Source of the DNA: Ascidia mentula
Lineage: Eukaryota > Chordata > Ascidiacea > Phlebobranchia > Ascidiidae
DNA: 64,000 nucleotides
Reading direction: 5' to 3'
NCBI GenBank assembly: GCA_947561715.1
Contig: OX387200.1
Span: 7,628,501 to 7,692,500, forward strand
In this document: positions 24,199 to 43,681 of the stretch, one piece after another
How positions within the stretch are numbered: the stretch's first letter is position 1
Layout of the letters: every line of letters begins with the position of its first letter
Notes under the pieces: generated by a model
What the model was told of the DNA's origin: nothing
Database searches by the model: none
The model's input: only the letters and a program-made list of their open reading frames with translations
Made by a program: the position numbers and the translations under genes

Positions 24199-25944
24199 AT
24201 GAAGAAAATTGTCATGACTCTCCTGGCGTTGCAGTGCTATTGGATTTCACCGGGAGTAAAAGCAACCTCAGGTATGGGTTATTGAATTAATCGCACAGAA
24301 GTTTTGTAATTTCATTGCAACATTTGTTCACAGATCAAAATAATACCTGGCCGTTCATTGCTGCCATTTATGTTCTCGACAAAGGAGTGTTCGATGGATT
24401 TGTTTGTGAAGGAACACTGATCAGCGACAACTTGGTGCTTACATCAGCTCACTGCTTTGAATCGTATGTTAGATTAGTAACAGCAGCAATGCTTGACGTC
24501 GCACAAACTATAAGAATTTATTTTTTTTGAAATCTTAAGCAATCTTAATTGTTAAGATTCTTGTCCTGAAAAGTTTACCAAAAAACGTTGTTAAAACAAT
24601 TCTGGGCAAGTTGTTAGTTTGATGTGCAGTGACATATTTTACATAGTTCACAATTTCACATTGTTTGTTTTAAGTCTACTTCAAAGTTTTACACTCAGAT
24701 CATCACCCTGCGCTTCTAAATATGGAGTTGTTTTGGGCGATAACATCAGATCGACTCCATCTTGTTTCGAGCAATACACGGATGTTGCCGAATTAAAGAT
24801 TCATCCATATTTCGACAACTACGCATTCAACAATGATGTGGCGCTTTTGAAAGTCAGTCAATGTCGTTCATTTTCTGGTTGTAAAATAATTCATAATTAT
24901 TTTCATAAATCAATATACATATCCAACATTAGCTAGATACTAAGCATGTGGCCTTTATACATTATATAGAGGATATACTGGTGGTTTTGATCACAGTTAT
25001 TTATGGATGGCAAATGAAACGTCACATGTTATGTTTGCAGCTTGGTAAAAGGGCCGTTGCGAATCCATCAGTGGGTCCAATCAAATTGGTGTCATCAAAC
25101 TTTGAGCCTAAAAATACTACCTCATTCGCTCCCAGCACGATATGTGTGAGTATAGGATGGAGCACAAAATGTAAGGAACGAAAAACATGTCTACTGTTCG
25201 GTGCAAAAAAATCAACGTACATCACTTTAATTGAATATGAATTCCTTTATCCAGAAATAAATCTACATTTTCTAACTAGAGAACCACTTTGTTTCCAATA
25301 GTCTTGTCCAACAACGTGGCTTACAACGAGTTGTTTCAATTGGAACAATTGGTTTTTCCGGTCTCTCTTTGTCGAGACGTAATTCTGAAATATAGTGTGG
25401 ATTACAAAGGTCGCCTGCTTCACGACGGTGACTTCAAATATTGCGGGTTTACACAGAATGGAGGAAGATTAGAGGATGCGTGCGTGGTGGGTACCATTAG
25501 TCTTATAAAGGGTTTCCTTTGCGAAGAAAGCTTTTCGCCAATACAAAATTGATGCAAAGCCCGTCAACAATGTCTGTTTGCTTGTCTGTCATGTGATTGC
25601 AAGAAATAACCTTTTAAAAACAATATAATATAACAACGATATGATACTTGGAATGTTTCAGGGTGCGCAAGGTGGTCCGTTGATCTGTCTCCATGACGAC
25701 CAACAGTATTATCTCCACGGTGTGAAGTCGTACGTCTCAACAGATTGTAGCAAAACATTAAAACCAGCAGTTTATACTAAGGTGTGCATTCTTGTGAAAT
25801 GTGAAAAGTTTGTGCTCGCGTTGAGACTTGCACAGAAATCAAGAAGTGGCGAAAGTCTTTATCCGTAAACCTGCGCCAGCTACTATAATTACTATCATTT
25901 TACAGATTTCTGGAGTAAGAAAGTGGATTGAAAAACATATTTGA
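24199..25944 (+). CDS. P1: secreted serine protease homologue with GAQGG in place of GDSGG (276 aa, 7 exons)
   Basis: Exons: 24199-24271, 24334-24463, 24699-24852, 25041-25170, 25302-25486, 25662-25781, 25906-25944; 277 codons with stop. Signal peptide is about residues 1-22 (MKKIVMTLLALQ..., ending VKA). The mature chain starts TSDQNNTWPF and has no I-[IV]-G-G start. H64 (TSAHC) and D114 (NNDVALL) are kept, but the Asp194-Ser195 pair is Ala226-Gln227 (GAQGG). Pocket positions 216 and 226 are Val and Ala (SYV, KPAVY). Exon phases match the M genes one for one, so P and M share an ancestor. The fold should be secreted and stable but not a serine peptidase. Role unknown; partner or regulator of the M enzymes is an inference. 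AATAAA at 26042-26047. Confidence 0.88.
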
Positions 25945-28157
25945 ATTTAGTGATAAGCACGACGTGGAATGCTACGGTATCCAGAAAGCAGAAGTGACAA
26001 TTTGCATGCAGTTATTTATTTATTTTCAATTAACCTGATACAATAAAAAATATCTCTTAGTGTTTTTATGGTGATTTGTTTGCAAATATTAAATACGATC
26101 TTGGTTTGATTACCACAAATTAACGTGTGACATGCGTAATGCCCGACGTATTGTGTTAAAAATAAATCTTTGAATTTTGACTAGGTTTGATTTATCTCAT
26201 GAAAAGCGTAGGTAGCACTTGCAGCCTAGACAGCTATAGCAGCTTGGAGAAATAGTGCCCCAGCCTGTTGTTGTCTCAGGCCACGAGCATATGAGTCTCT
26301 GGTAGGAATTGAATGGCTGTAGATAAGGCGGCTGCCTGTTCTGAGCAAGTTCCCCACACTTTGCAGCTATCCAGAGTATCATGGACAACAGTTATAACTC
26401 TAGGCATTGTAATCAAGCAAACCCGAACATTGCATGGCAATAATCTTGTGATTGCTAATGCTTTGATTCAGTAAGCAGTAACACCCAATAGCGTATCAGA
26501 ATAGAATAGAACAACTTGAAAAAATAAAAACGAGGCCTGCGAACGTGATTGGTTAAAGTGGTCACGATGGTCGACACCAAAAAGTGTTTTGTTTTTTCTT
26601 GTCTTAACTAGCGTTTACAACGAAATAGTACGATGAAAACGTGAAATATAGAAAGTAAGCCAATTGTTACTTTGTACAGGAAATAAGTTACACGTTTGTG
26701 CGAGCAGGTGTGCAAATCCCAGGAGGGGATTTGCATTGACCGTTTTTGCATAGCACACCTCATGGTTGTGCAACAATATTCACGTAAGTGGCGCTAACAA
26801 CACTTAAAGGTACCTCATGACAAACTTTGTTTGTCCAAATTTGGCATGATAGTAGAAGAGGTTGATATCAAACATCTACCAAACAGTCAGAAAGGTTTTC
26901 TGTTTAGGATTGCATGTTTTAACACGGGATTTGGAACGATCGGTTTGGCCCCTCGTGTGTGTCAAACTAGTAACAGTTTGTATCTGCTTAAAATAGCAAC
27001 AATCCTTGTTATTTTCTATTTAAAATGAAGGAATTGATATTAATGTTAACTGAACAATTTATAACACGCGGTTAAGTTTCTGTGAAGTCACAAATACTCG
27101 GTGAGTGTTTGCAATTAGTGTTTTTTAGTTGATAACTGTTTTTCTGTTTCTTTTAGAAAACGCATGTACGCATGTATGTATGTACGCATGTACCTGTGCT
27201 CTCCAGTCGATGAATATATATCCTTGATAATATCCATGTTGTCTGAGGTTCTATATAGCTGACTAGTTTTCGCCCCTGATTTTACAGTGAATATATTGGT
27301 ATACAAAGTGACTGTTGAAGATAAAAATACGACAGTCGCAGTGTACTTTATACATCATGAAGCATTAATTGGTATTATTCGCAAGGTTATAACATTTCAC
27401 ACACAAGTTCAAGCAATTCTTGAAGAAGCCTATTGCGCAGAATCTTTGACACTTTACTTTTCAGGTTAAATTTCCGTTTGTTGTTTTATTGTGAAAACAA
27501 ATTATGCATAATTAGCCTTTTCCTAGTTGTCTTGTAGCAGACTATGTACCTACTATCAGCTTATCAGCAGAGAGGACTGTTTATTTTGTTTGTTGCAAAA
27601 TATGGCAAAATTTGAAGTTGTTTAGATTGAAAATTTGGGCTGTTATCAACAGTTTTTTTCAAACGTCAAAAAAACTTGACAGTTGTCTGCGAGTGTCTGA
27701 AGTATTTCATAGTATGGACTCATTTTTTTCTACAGAAGACGTAATTGCTCTGCAATATCTTTTAGGAGTGTCCAGTCGAGTTAATTCAAGTCGATTTATG
27801 ACCTTTGAAGCACAAAAGCGCTCCAATAACTTTACGTCAATTTGGAAATTTTGACTCAAATCTAAGGACTTTCCTGAGGTTTTTTGTCCCGAAACACTTC
27901 AGCAATTAAATCCCTAAAATTGCTATGATTTGGTGCGCGAAATGTAAGCTGTTCTTTTAAGTTTGCGGCTGTGCAAGAAAACCTCTTTATTGTATATGGA
28001 ACTCATGTATGCATTATAGAAGCATGAAACATTACTATTTCTAACCTATTTATTGACTCGTTTAAACAGAAAAATTTCAAACAAATAGATGTTTAATGTC
28101 GTCGTAAATTGTTTAAATGTAAATGTTGGTCTCACAAAATTTCGGCTTGAGTATCAT
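25945..28157. other. Spacer between pairs 1 and 2
   Basis: The first 0.9 kb resembles the spacers after P2, P3 and P4, so it belongs to the duplicated unit. It includes a short hairpin GCAAATCCC...GGGGATTTGC near 26714-26736. A minus-strand stretch at 26197-26262 ends PSCYSCLGCKCYLRFS and stop, and is similar after P2 and P3. From about 26.9 to 28.1 kb the sequence is unique and AT-rich, with a short tgta/cgca microsatellite near 27163-27190. No gene recognised. Confidence 0.5.
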
Positions 28158-30664
<2,507 letters not shown>

Positions 30665-31263
30665 CTTTGAAATCACTTGATCACAGTAAATATTTCTTAA
30701 ACGTTATGTGAAAAACATTTCTGCCCCGTGACCTTATATATTCTATCTTCAATATAAATATGCAAAACACGGTGAAGTTACTGAAGTCTGTGCGTGGTTT
30801 CTGTAAACGCAATTACTCGTGACGATCTACATATACATACCGATACACAAATATTTGATATGAAACTATAAACTGTATGGGGTTCATACAATCAAGTGAT
30901 CGTTACACAGGCACAAATATAAAGTTACACGTAAGCCAGAACCCTATCGGAAAAGCCCGACCTCCGAGCACAGACGTGACGAGCGAGGGGACCGAAAAAA
31001 TATCATCAATGTACATTTTAAATGCAATAGGATAGCAGATACTTTCATCAGCCGAAACTGACGTTATTGTAAAGATTTAAAATCATATTTGGCATCTAGG
31101 GAAATAAGACAAGAACGCATTTCCGATGTTTGCATAAGTTTACGCTCATTAAGAATTACCATTACTATATATTATTAACCTGCATATGTCGCGCCTATAA
31201 AAAGGACTTGCGCCAGTGTGTTGGCATTTGAGATTTTACTTGAGTTCATCACTAACCTCAACA
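30665..31263. promoter_or_regulatory. Shared divergent promoter of M2 and P2
   Basis: Nearly identical to the M1/P1 spacer. TATAAAA at 31196-31202 is 68 bp before the P2 ATG, and TTTGCATA is at 31129-31136. The reverse-oriented TTTGCATATTTA is at 30756-30766 on the M2 side, 92 bp before its ATG, as in pair 1. Confidence 0.65.
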
Positions 31264-33134
31264 ATGAAGAAAATTGTCATGACTCTCCTGGCGTTGCAGT
31301 GCTATTGGATTTCACCGGGAGTAAAAGCAACCTCAGGTATGGATTATTGAATTAATCGCACAGAAGTTTTGTAATGTCATTGAAATGTTTGTTCACAGAT
31401 CAAAATAATACCTGGCCGTTCATTGCTGCCATTTATGTTCTCGACAAAGGAGTGTTCGATGGATTTGTTTGTGAAGGAACACTGATCAGCGACAACTTGG
31501 TGCTTACATCAGCTCACTGCTTTGAATCGTATGTTAGATTAGTAACAGCAGCAATGCTTGACGTCGCACAAGCTATAAGAATTTATCTTTTTTGAAATCT
31601 TAAGCAATCTTAATTGTTAAGATTCTTGTCCTGAAAAGTTTACCAAAAAACGTTGTTAAAACAATTCTGGGCAAGTTGTTAGTTTGATGTGCAGTGACAT
31701 ACTTTACATAGTTGATAATTTCACGTTGTTTGTTTTAAGTCAACTTTAAAGTTTTACACTCAGATCATCACCATGCGCTTCTAAATATGGAGTTGTTTTG
31801 GGCGATAACATCAGATCGATTCCATCTTGTTTCGAGCAATACACGAATGTTGCCGAAATAAACATTCATCCATATTTCGACAACTACGCATTCAACAATG
31901 ATGTGGCACTTTTGAAAGTCAGTCAATAACATTCATTTTCTGGTTGTAAAATAATTCATAATTATTTTCATAAATCAATATACATATCCAACATTTGGGG
32001 GTGATACTAAGTATGTGATTTTAAACATTATGAAGAATATTCTGTTAATTTTATTATAACTTTATATGGATGGCAAATGACATGACACATATTATATTTG
32101 CAGCTTGGTAAAAGGGCCATCGCGAATCCATCAGTGGGTCAAATCAAATTGGTGTCAACTCACTTTGAGCCTAAAAATACTACCTCATTCGCTCCCACAA
32201 ACTGTGTGAGTATAGGATGGAGCACAAAATGTAAGAAACGAAATACATGGCTTTGATTTTCTTATCAACAATTTTCGTTTTATTTGTGATTAAGTCGTTT
32301 TTAGGTAAATCGTTGCTTATCAATTTTAAAATTTAAAACTTCCCTGAATGTTTTGGGTTGAATTGTGGGATGTGTGCGAACCTCGCATCCACGCTGTTCG
32401 GTACAAAAAAATCAACGTACATCACTTGAACTATAAATTTATAATTCCTTTGTCCTGAATAACCTATAATTTCTAACTAGAGAACCACTTTGTTTCCAAT
32501 AGACTTGTCCAACAACATGGCTTACAGCGTTTTGTTGCATGTGGAACAATTCGTTATTCCGGTCTCTAGTTGTCGAGACGTGATTCTCAGAAATAGTGTG
32601 GATTACAAAGGTCGCCTGCTTCACGACGGTGACTCAAAATATTGCGGGTTTGCAATAAATAGAGGAAGATTAGGGAATGCGTGCTTGGTGGGTACCGTTA
32701 GTCTTATAAAGGGTTTCCTTTGCGAAGAAAGTGTCTCGCTAATGTAAAATTGATGAAAGCCCGTCAACAATGTCTGTTTGCTTGTCTGTCATGTGATTAC
32801 AAGAAATAACCTAAGAAAAACAACACAATATAACAACTAATTGGAATATTTCAGGGTGCGCAAGGCGGTCCGTTGATCTGTCTCCATGACGACAAAGAGT
32901 ATTATCTCCACGGTGTGACGTCGTACGTCCCAACAGATTGTCGCAATGCATCAAAACCAGCAGTTTATACCAAGGTGGGCATTCTTGTGAAATGTGAAAA
33001 GTTTGAGCTCACGTTGAGATTTGCACAGAAATCAAGAAGCGAAAGTCTGTATCCGCAAACCTGCGCGATCTACAATAATTACTATTTTTTTACAGATTTC
33101 TGGAGTAAGAAAATGGATTGAGAAACATATTTGA
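31264..33134 (+). CDS. P2: secreted serine protease homologue with GAQGG (275 aa, 7 exons)
   Basis: Exons: 31264-31336, 31399-31528, 31764-31917, 32104-32230, 32503-32687, 32855-32974, 33096-33134; 276 codons with stop. Signal peptide and exon 2 are almost the same as P1. H64 and D114 are kept. GAQGG places Gln at 226 where the enzyme would have Ser, and Ala at 225 for Asp194. Residue 189 is Asn (GNACL). Last residues IEKHI. The 5' part follows P1, whereas exons 4 to 7 and intron 4 follow P3/P4, which suggests a mosaic history. AATAAA at 33291-33296. Confidence 0.88.
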
Positions 33135-33708
33135 ATTTAGTGATAAGCACGACGTGGAATGGTACGGCATCCAGCAAAGCAGAATTGACAATTTGCATGC
33201 AGTTATTTATTTATTTATTTATTTATTTATTCTCAATTAACTTTTATTCAGATCTTTTGGTGTTTTTTGGTGATTCGTTTGCAAATATTAAATAAAATGG
33301 AAAACAACGACATCAATCATGTCTCGTGTTTGATTACCACGAATTAGCAATCGTGTGACATGCCTCATGCCTAATGAAATATGTGTCTATAGTAAATCTT
33401 CGAATTTAGGTTTGATTTATCTCATGAAAAGCTAAGGTAGCACTTGCAGCCTAGGCAGCTATAGCAGGTTGGAGGAATAGTACCCCAGCCTGGCGGTTGC
33501 TGTGTTAGGCCACTAGCGTACGAGTCGCTGGTAGGAATTGACTGGCTGTAGATAAGGAGAATGCCTGCTCTGAGCGAGTCGATAGTTTAATCAACCAACA
33601 GTGAGATGTTTCAAACGAATACGTGTTTATTGATTCTGCGTAAAATATGAAACATAAAAAGGTGAAAGTCACTCTGTTCGACTCCAAAATTTCTTTTCTT
33701 TGTTTCGA
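33135..33708. other. Short spacer between P2 and M3 with a deletion junction
   Basis: The left part matches the start of the spacers after P1 and P3, including the minus-strand phrase CYSCLGCKCYL near 33430-33470. At about 33577-33579 it jumps to sequence (tcgatagtttaatcaacc) that lies 0.8-0.9 kb further along in the other spacers (40231, 46844). A (ttta)n microsatellite lies at 33203-33230. The complement of AATAAA for M3 is at 33626-33631. Confidence 0.6.
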
Positions 33709-36069
<2,361 letters not shown>

Positions 36070-37044
36070 CGTTGAATTCGGTTGATCTCAATTACTATAA
36101 CTTGACCAATATCTGCCTGTCGCCCGCTTTTAACAGCATGTTTATTTAAATATGCAAAATCCATCAGTGAGGTTAACAAAGCAACTTTATATTTAATCCA
36201 TTGCAATTCAATTGCCTGTTTGCTTAAGTCCACATATTTGTCCATCCTACGTATATGCACAAACCCATATACGTAGGATGGACTAAATATGACGGTGATC
36301 AGTAGGGGAATTATGAGCTATTGTAAACATTACGTGTTCTTGAAGGTGACATCCTTTCTGCGACATAGTCAATAAAACAATTGAAAAGCTTAACAACAGT
36401 CACTGAATCAACACTACTTCACTTCTTAGTGTCCGTCTATAAAGAAACTTTTTAAAAATAAGGTTTTTTGATTATTTGTTCACGCTGCTTAACGTCACCT
36501 TGCAGAAATAAAGTGATATAAAGTCGACATTTCTATTTTTGCCTGTTTTTAATTATCATCACTAAATTTTCTGTTGTTGTGGTTTAACAGCAACAGTTTG
36601 AAGTAATCTTAAGGATTGTTGGCAATTCCAATGGCGTCATTGTTTTATCGTTGTGCTTTTGTTGCCTGTTTGTTACTTCAAAGTTATGTCAAGTGATTGT
36701 AAATGTAACAAGCTTACCAAAAGCTCTTTTCTGTCAAATTAAAGCAAATACATTTATAATGCAGTGACATATTTGACGCGAAGTTGTAGCACCAGCAAAA
36801 GTAAACGAGCAACCGCAAATAGCTATTACGCATTTGAGGTGGGTGTAGCGTCAACACATCCCTCGCGTTTGCATATTTACGCTTATTGGGTATCATCTCC
36901 TTTTAAAACGGGATACGTTTCGTCAGTTGATGGCGTTGTCATCGCCAGTATTAAAATAACATGCGCCCGTCGCGCCTATAAAATGGACATTCAGTCCTTG
37001 GTCCACATATAAGACTTCACTTGAGTTCATCACTAACCTCAACA
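36070..37044. promoter_or_regulatory. Shared divergent promoter of M3 and P3
   Basis: TATAAAA at 36977-36983 is 68 bp before the P3 ATG. TTTGCATATTTA is at 36868-36879 facing P3, and the same 12-mer in reverse is at 36148-36158, 79 bp before the M3 ATG. An 18-bp perfect inverted repeat with an 8-nt loop lies at 36240-36283. The central part is longer than in pairs 1 and 2. Confidence 0.65.
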
Positions 37045-38922
37045 ATGAAGAAAATTGTCATAACTCTCCTGGCGTTGCAGTGCTATTGGATTTCACCGGG
37101 AGTAAAAGCAACCTCAGGTATGTTTATTGAATCAATCGCACAGAAGTTTTGTAATTTCATTGAAACGTTTGTTCACAGATCAAAATAATACCTGGCCGTT
37201 CATCGCTGCAATTTATGTTCTCGACAAAGGAGTGTTCGATGGATTTGTTTGTGAAGGAACACTCATCAGCGACAACTTGGTGCTTACATCAGCTCACTGC
37301 TTTGAATCGTATGTTAGATTAGTAACAGCAGCAATGTTTGACGTCGCACAAGCTATAAGAATTTATCTTTTTTTGAAATCTTAAGCAACCTTAATTACAA
37401 AGATTCTTGTCGGAAAAAGTTTAAATGCTGTGCAAGTTAGTTTGATGTACAGTGACATACTTTACATAGTTGATAATTTCACGTTGTTTGTTTTACGCTA
37501 CTTTAAACGTCACCCACGAAAGTTTAACATTCAGATCTTCACCCTGCGCTTCTAAATATGGAGTTGTTTTGGGCGATAAAATCAGATCAACTCCATCTTG
37601 TTTCGAGCAATACACGGATGTTGCCGAAATAAACATTCATCCATATTTCGACAACTACGCATTCAACAATGATGTGGCACTTCTGAAAGTCAGTCAATGT
37701 CGTTCATTTTCTGGTTGTAGAATAATTCATAATTATTTTCATAAATCAATATACATATCCAACATTTGCGGGTGATTGGATTAGCTAGAAACTAAACATG
37801 TGGCCTTTATACATTATTTAGAGGACATACTGGTGGTTTTGATCACAGTTATTTATGGATGGCAAATGAAACGTCACATGTTATGTTTGCAGCTTGGTAA
37901 AAGGGCCGTCGCGAATCCATCAGTGGGTCCAATCAAATTGGTGTCAACTCACTTTGAGCCTAAAAATACTACCTCATTCGCTCCCACAAACTGTGTGAGT
38001 ATAGGATGGAGCACAAAATGTAAGAAACGAAATACATGGCTTTGATTTTCTTATCAACAATTTTCGTTTTATTTGTGATTAAGTCGTCTTTAGGTAAATC
38101 GTTGCTTATCAGTTTTAAAATTTAAAACTTCCCTGAATGTTTTGGGTTGAATTGTGGAATGTGTGCGAACCTCGCATCCACGCTGTTCGGTACAAAAAAA
38201 TCAACGTACATCACTTGAACTATAAATTTATAATTCCTTTATCCCGAATAACGTACAATTTCTAACTAGAGAACCACTTTGTTTCCAATAGCCTTGTCCA
38301 ACAACATGGCTTACAGCGTTTTGTTGCATGTGGAACAATTCGTTATTCCGGTCTCTAGTTGTCGAGACGTGATTCTCAGAAATAGTGTGGATTACAAAGG
38401 TCGCCTGCTTCACGACGGTGACTCCAAATATTGCGGGTTTGCAATATATAGAGGAAGATTAGGGAATGCGTGCTTGGTGGGTGCCATTAGTCTTATAAAG
38501 GGTTTCCTTTGCGAAGAAAGTGTCTCGCCAATATAAAATTTATGAAAGCCCGTCAACAATGTCTGTTTGCTTGTCTGTCATGTGATTACAAGAAATAACC
38601 TATGAAAAACAACACAATATAACAACTAATTGGAATATTTCAGGGTGCGCAAGGCGGTCCGTTGATCTGTCTCCATGACGACCAAGAGTATTATCTCCAC
38701 GGTGTGACGTCGTACGTCCCAACAGATTGTCGCAATGCATCAAAACCAGCAGTTTATACTAAGGTGTGCATTCTTGTGAAATGTTAAAAGTTTGTGCTCA
38801 CGTTGAGATTTGCACAGAAATCAAGAAGCGAAAGTCTGTATCCGCAAACCTGCGCGATCTACAATAATTACTATTTTTTGCAGATTTCTGGAGTAAGAAA
38901 ATGGATTGAGAAACATATTTGA
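37045..38922 (+). CDS. P3: secreted serine protease homologue with GAQGG (275 aa, 7 exons)
   Basis: Exons: 37045-37117, 37179-37308, 37535-37688, 37893-38019, 38292-38476, 38644-38763, 38884-38922; 276 codons with stop. Signal peptide, then TSDQNNTWPF with no activation start. H64 and D114 are retained. Ala225-Gln226 replace Asp194-Ser195, and Asn sits at the 189 position. Exon 3 begins with SSSPCASKYG and the conserved cysteine pattern is kept, so the fold is likely intact. Almost identical to P4 except for the P4 lesion in exon 1. Confidence 0.9.
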
Positions 38923-40360
38923 ATTTAGTGATAAGCACGACGTGGAATGGTACGGCATCCAGCAAAGCAGAATTGACAATTTGCATGCAGTTATTTATTA
39001 TTATTTAGTTATTATCAATTAACTGAAAATTATTCAGATCTTTTAGTGTGTTTTTGATGATTTGTTTGCAAATATTAAACAAAATGGAAAACAACGACAT
39101 CAATCATGTCTCGTGTTTGACTACGACGAATTAACAAACGTGTGATATGCCTAATGCCTATAATGAAATATTGTGTCTGCACTAAACTTCTAGTTTTGAC
39201 TAGGTTTGATTTATCTCATGAAAAGCGTAGGTAGCACTTGCAGCTTGGACAGCTATAGCAGCTTGGAGGAACAGTACCCAAGCCTGGCGGTTGCTGTCTC
39301 AGGCCAATAGCGTATGAGTCACTAATGGTAATTGGCTGCCGGTTCCCCATATTTTGCAGCTATCCAGAACATCATTGAAAACAGTTATAACTCTGGGTAC
39401 TGTAATCAAACCAACCCGAACATTGCATGACAACAATCTTGTGATTGGTAATACTTCGATTTAGTAAGCAGTAGCATCCAATTGCGTATCAGAATAGAAT
39501 AGAGTAGAATGACTTGGTAAAAGAGAACAGTCGCTCTTAAACTAGGCCTACGAACGTAATTGGTTAAAACTGGTCACGCAAAATAGACATCCAGTCGTGT
39601 TCACTTTGTCTTAACTGCCGTTTCAGCAGCGATATATACAACAGAATAATACGAGGAAAACGTGGTATGTATATATTCCACGTTTGTTCTATAGAATGTT
39701 AATTTACACGGTAATGCGAGCTGGTTTGCAAATCCCATGAGAGGATTTGTTTTGACCGTTTTGCAGAGCACAGCTCATGGTCGTACAACGATATACACGG
39801 AAATGGCGGTAACAATACAGATGTGCAATGCACACTTGTGCAATTGGGCATTCGTTGTTTATTTTGCCCAGGAAAACATGTATTTCAATGTTTTTTTTAC
39901 GACAAATAGCACACAATTAGGAACAGGCTTCACCTAAATTGTTGTTTACTCCTAAATAACGACCGGACTGACCAAATTTGTTTGGAAGTGTACATTACTT
40001 GATTAAATGCAATTTTGTTCCGTCGTGTGGCTTAAATGAATTTTGATTCTAATCTAAATCAATAAACTCAGATCTGTGAAGTTGTGAAAAAATCTCTGTG
40101 CGTGAAAGTTAAATTGCTGATATTTGGGGGTAATGTAATGTCTGACAACCACCAGAAAATCCTAGCATGGGGTTGAAATTTTGAATTTGAATTATTTTAC
40201 CAGTTTATAAGTAACCAATCAAATCTTGTGTCGATAGTTTAATCAACCAGTGAGATGTTTCAAACGAGTACGTGTTTATTGATTCTGCGTAAAATATGAA
40301 AAATTTAAAAGTTCAAAGTCACTCTGTCCGACTCCAAAATTTCTTTTTTTCTTTCTTCGA
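38923..40360. other. Spacer between P3 and M4
   Basis: Duplicated spacer, nearly the same as 45571-46968. It contains the minus-strand PSCYSCPSCKCYLRFS tail near 39220-39270, a degenerate GCAAATCCC hairpin near 39728, and the complement of AATAAA for M4 at 40275-40280. No gene I can support. Confidence 0.5.
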
Positions 40361-42706
<2,346 letters not shown>

Positions 42707-43681
42707 CGTTGAATTCGCTTGATCTCAATTACTATAACTTGACCAATATCTGCCTGTCGCCCGCTTTTAACAGCATGTTTATTTAAATATGCAAAATCCA
42801 TCAGTGAGGTTAACAAAGCAACTTTATATTTAATCCATTGCAATTCAATTGCCTGTTTGCTTGAGTCCACATATTTGTCCATCCTACGTATATGCACAAA
42901 CCCATATACGTAGGATGGACTAAATATGACGGTGATCAGTAGGGGAATTATGAGCTATTGTAAACATTACGCGTTCTTGAAGGTGACATCCTTTCTGCGA
43001 CATAGTCAATAAAACAATTGAAAAGCTTAACAACAGTCACTGAATCAACACTACTTCACTTTTTAGTGTCCGTCTATAAAGAAACTTTTTAAAAATAAGG
43101 TTTTTTGATTATTTGTTCACGCTGTTTAACGTCACCTTGCAGAAATAAAGTGATATAAAGTCGACATTTCTATTTTTGCCTGTTTTTATTTATCATCACT
43201 GAATTTTCGGTTGTTGTGGTTTAACAGCAAAAGTTTGAAGTAATCTTAAGGATTGTTGGCAATTCCAATGGCGTCATTGTTTTATCGTTGTGCTTTTGTT
43301 GCGTGTTTGTTACTTCAAAGTTATGTCAAGTGATTGTAAATGTAACAAGCTTACCAAAAGCTCTTTTCTGTCAAATTAAAGCAAATACATTTATAATGCA
43401 GTGACATATTTGACGCGAAGTTGTAGCACCAGCAAAAGTAAACGAGCAACCGCAAATAGCTATTACGCATTTGAGGTGGGTGTAGCGTCAACACATCCCT
43501 CGCGTTTGCATATTTACGCTTATTGGGTATCATCTCCTTTTAAAACGGGATACGTTTCGTCAGTTGATGGCGTTGTCATCGCCAGTATTAAAATAACCTG
43601 CGCCCGTCGCGCCTATAAAATGGACATTCAGTCCTTGGTCCACATATAAGATTTTACTTCAGTTCATCACTAACCTCAACA
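42707..43681. promoter_or_regulatory. Shared divergent promoter of M4 and P4
   Basis: TATAAAA at 43614-43620 is 68 bp before the P4 ATG. TTTGCATATTTA at 43505-43516 faces P4, and the reverse copy at 42785-42795 is 79 bp before the M4 ATG. The 18-bp inverted repeat (42877-42894 with 42903-42920) is shared with unit 3. Confidence 0.65.
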
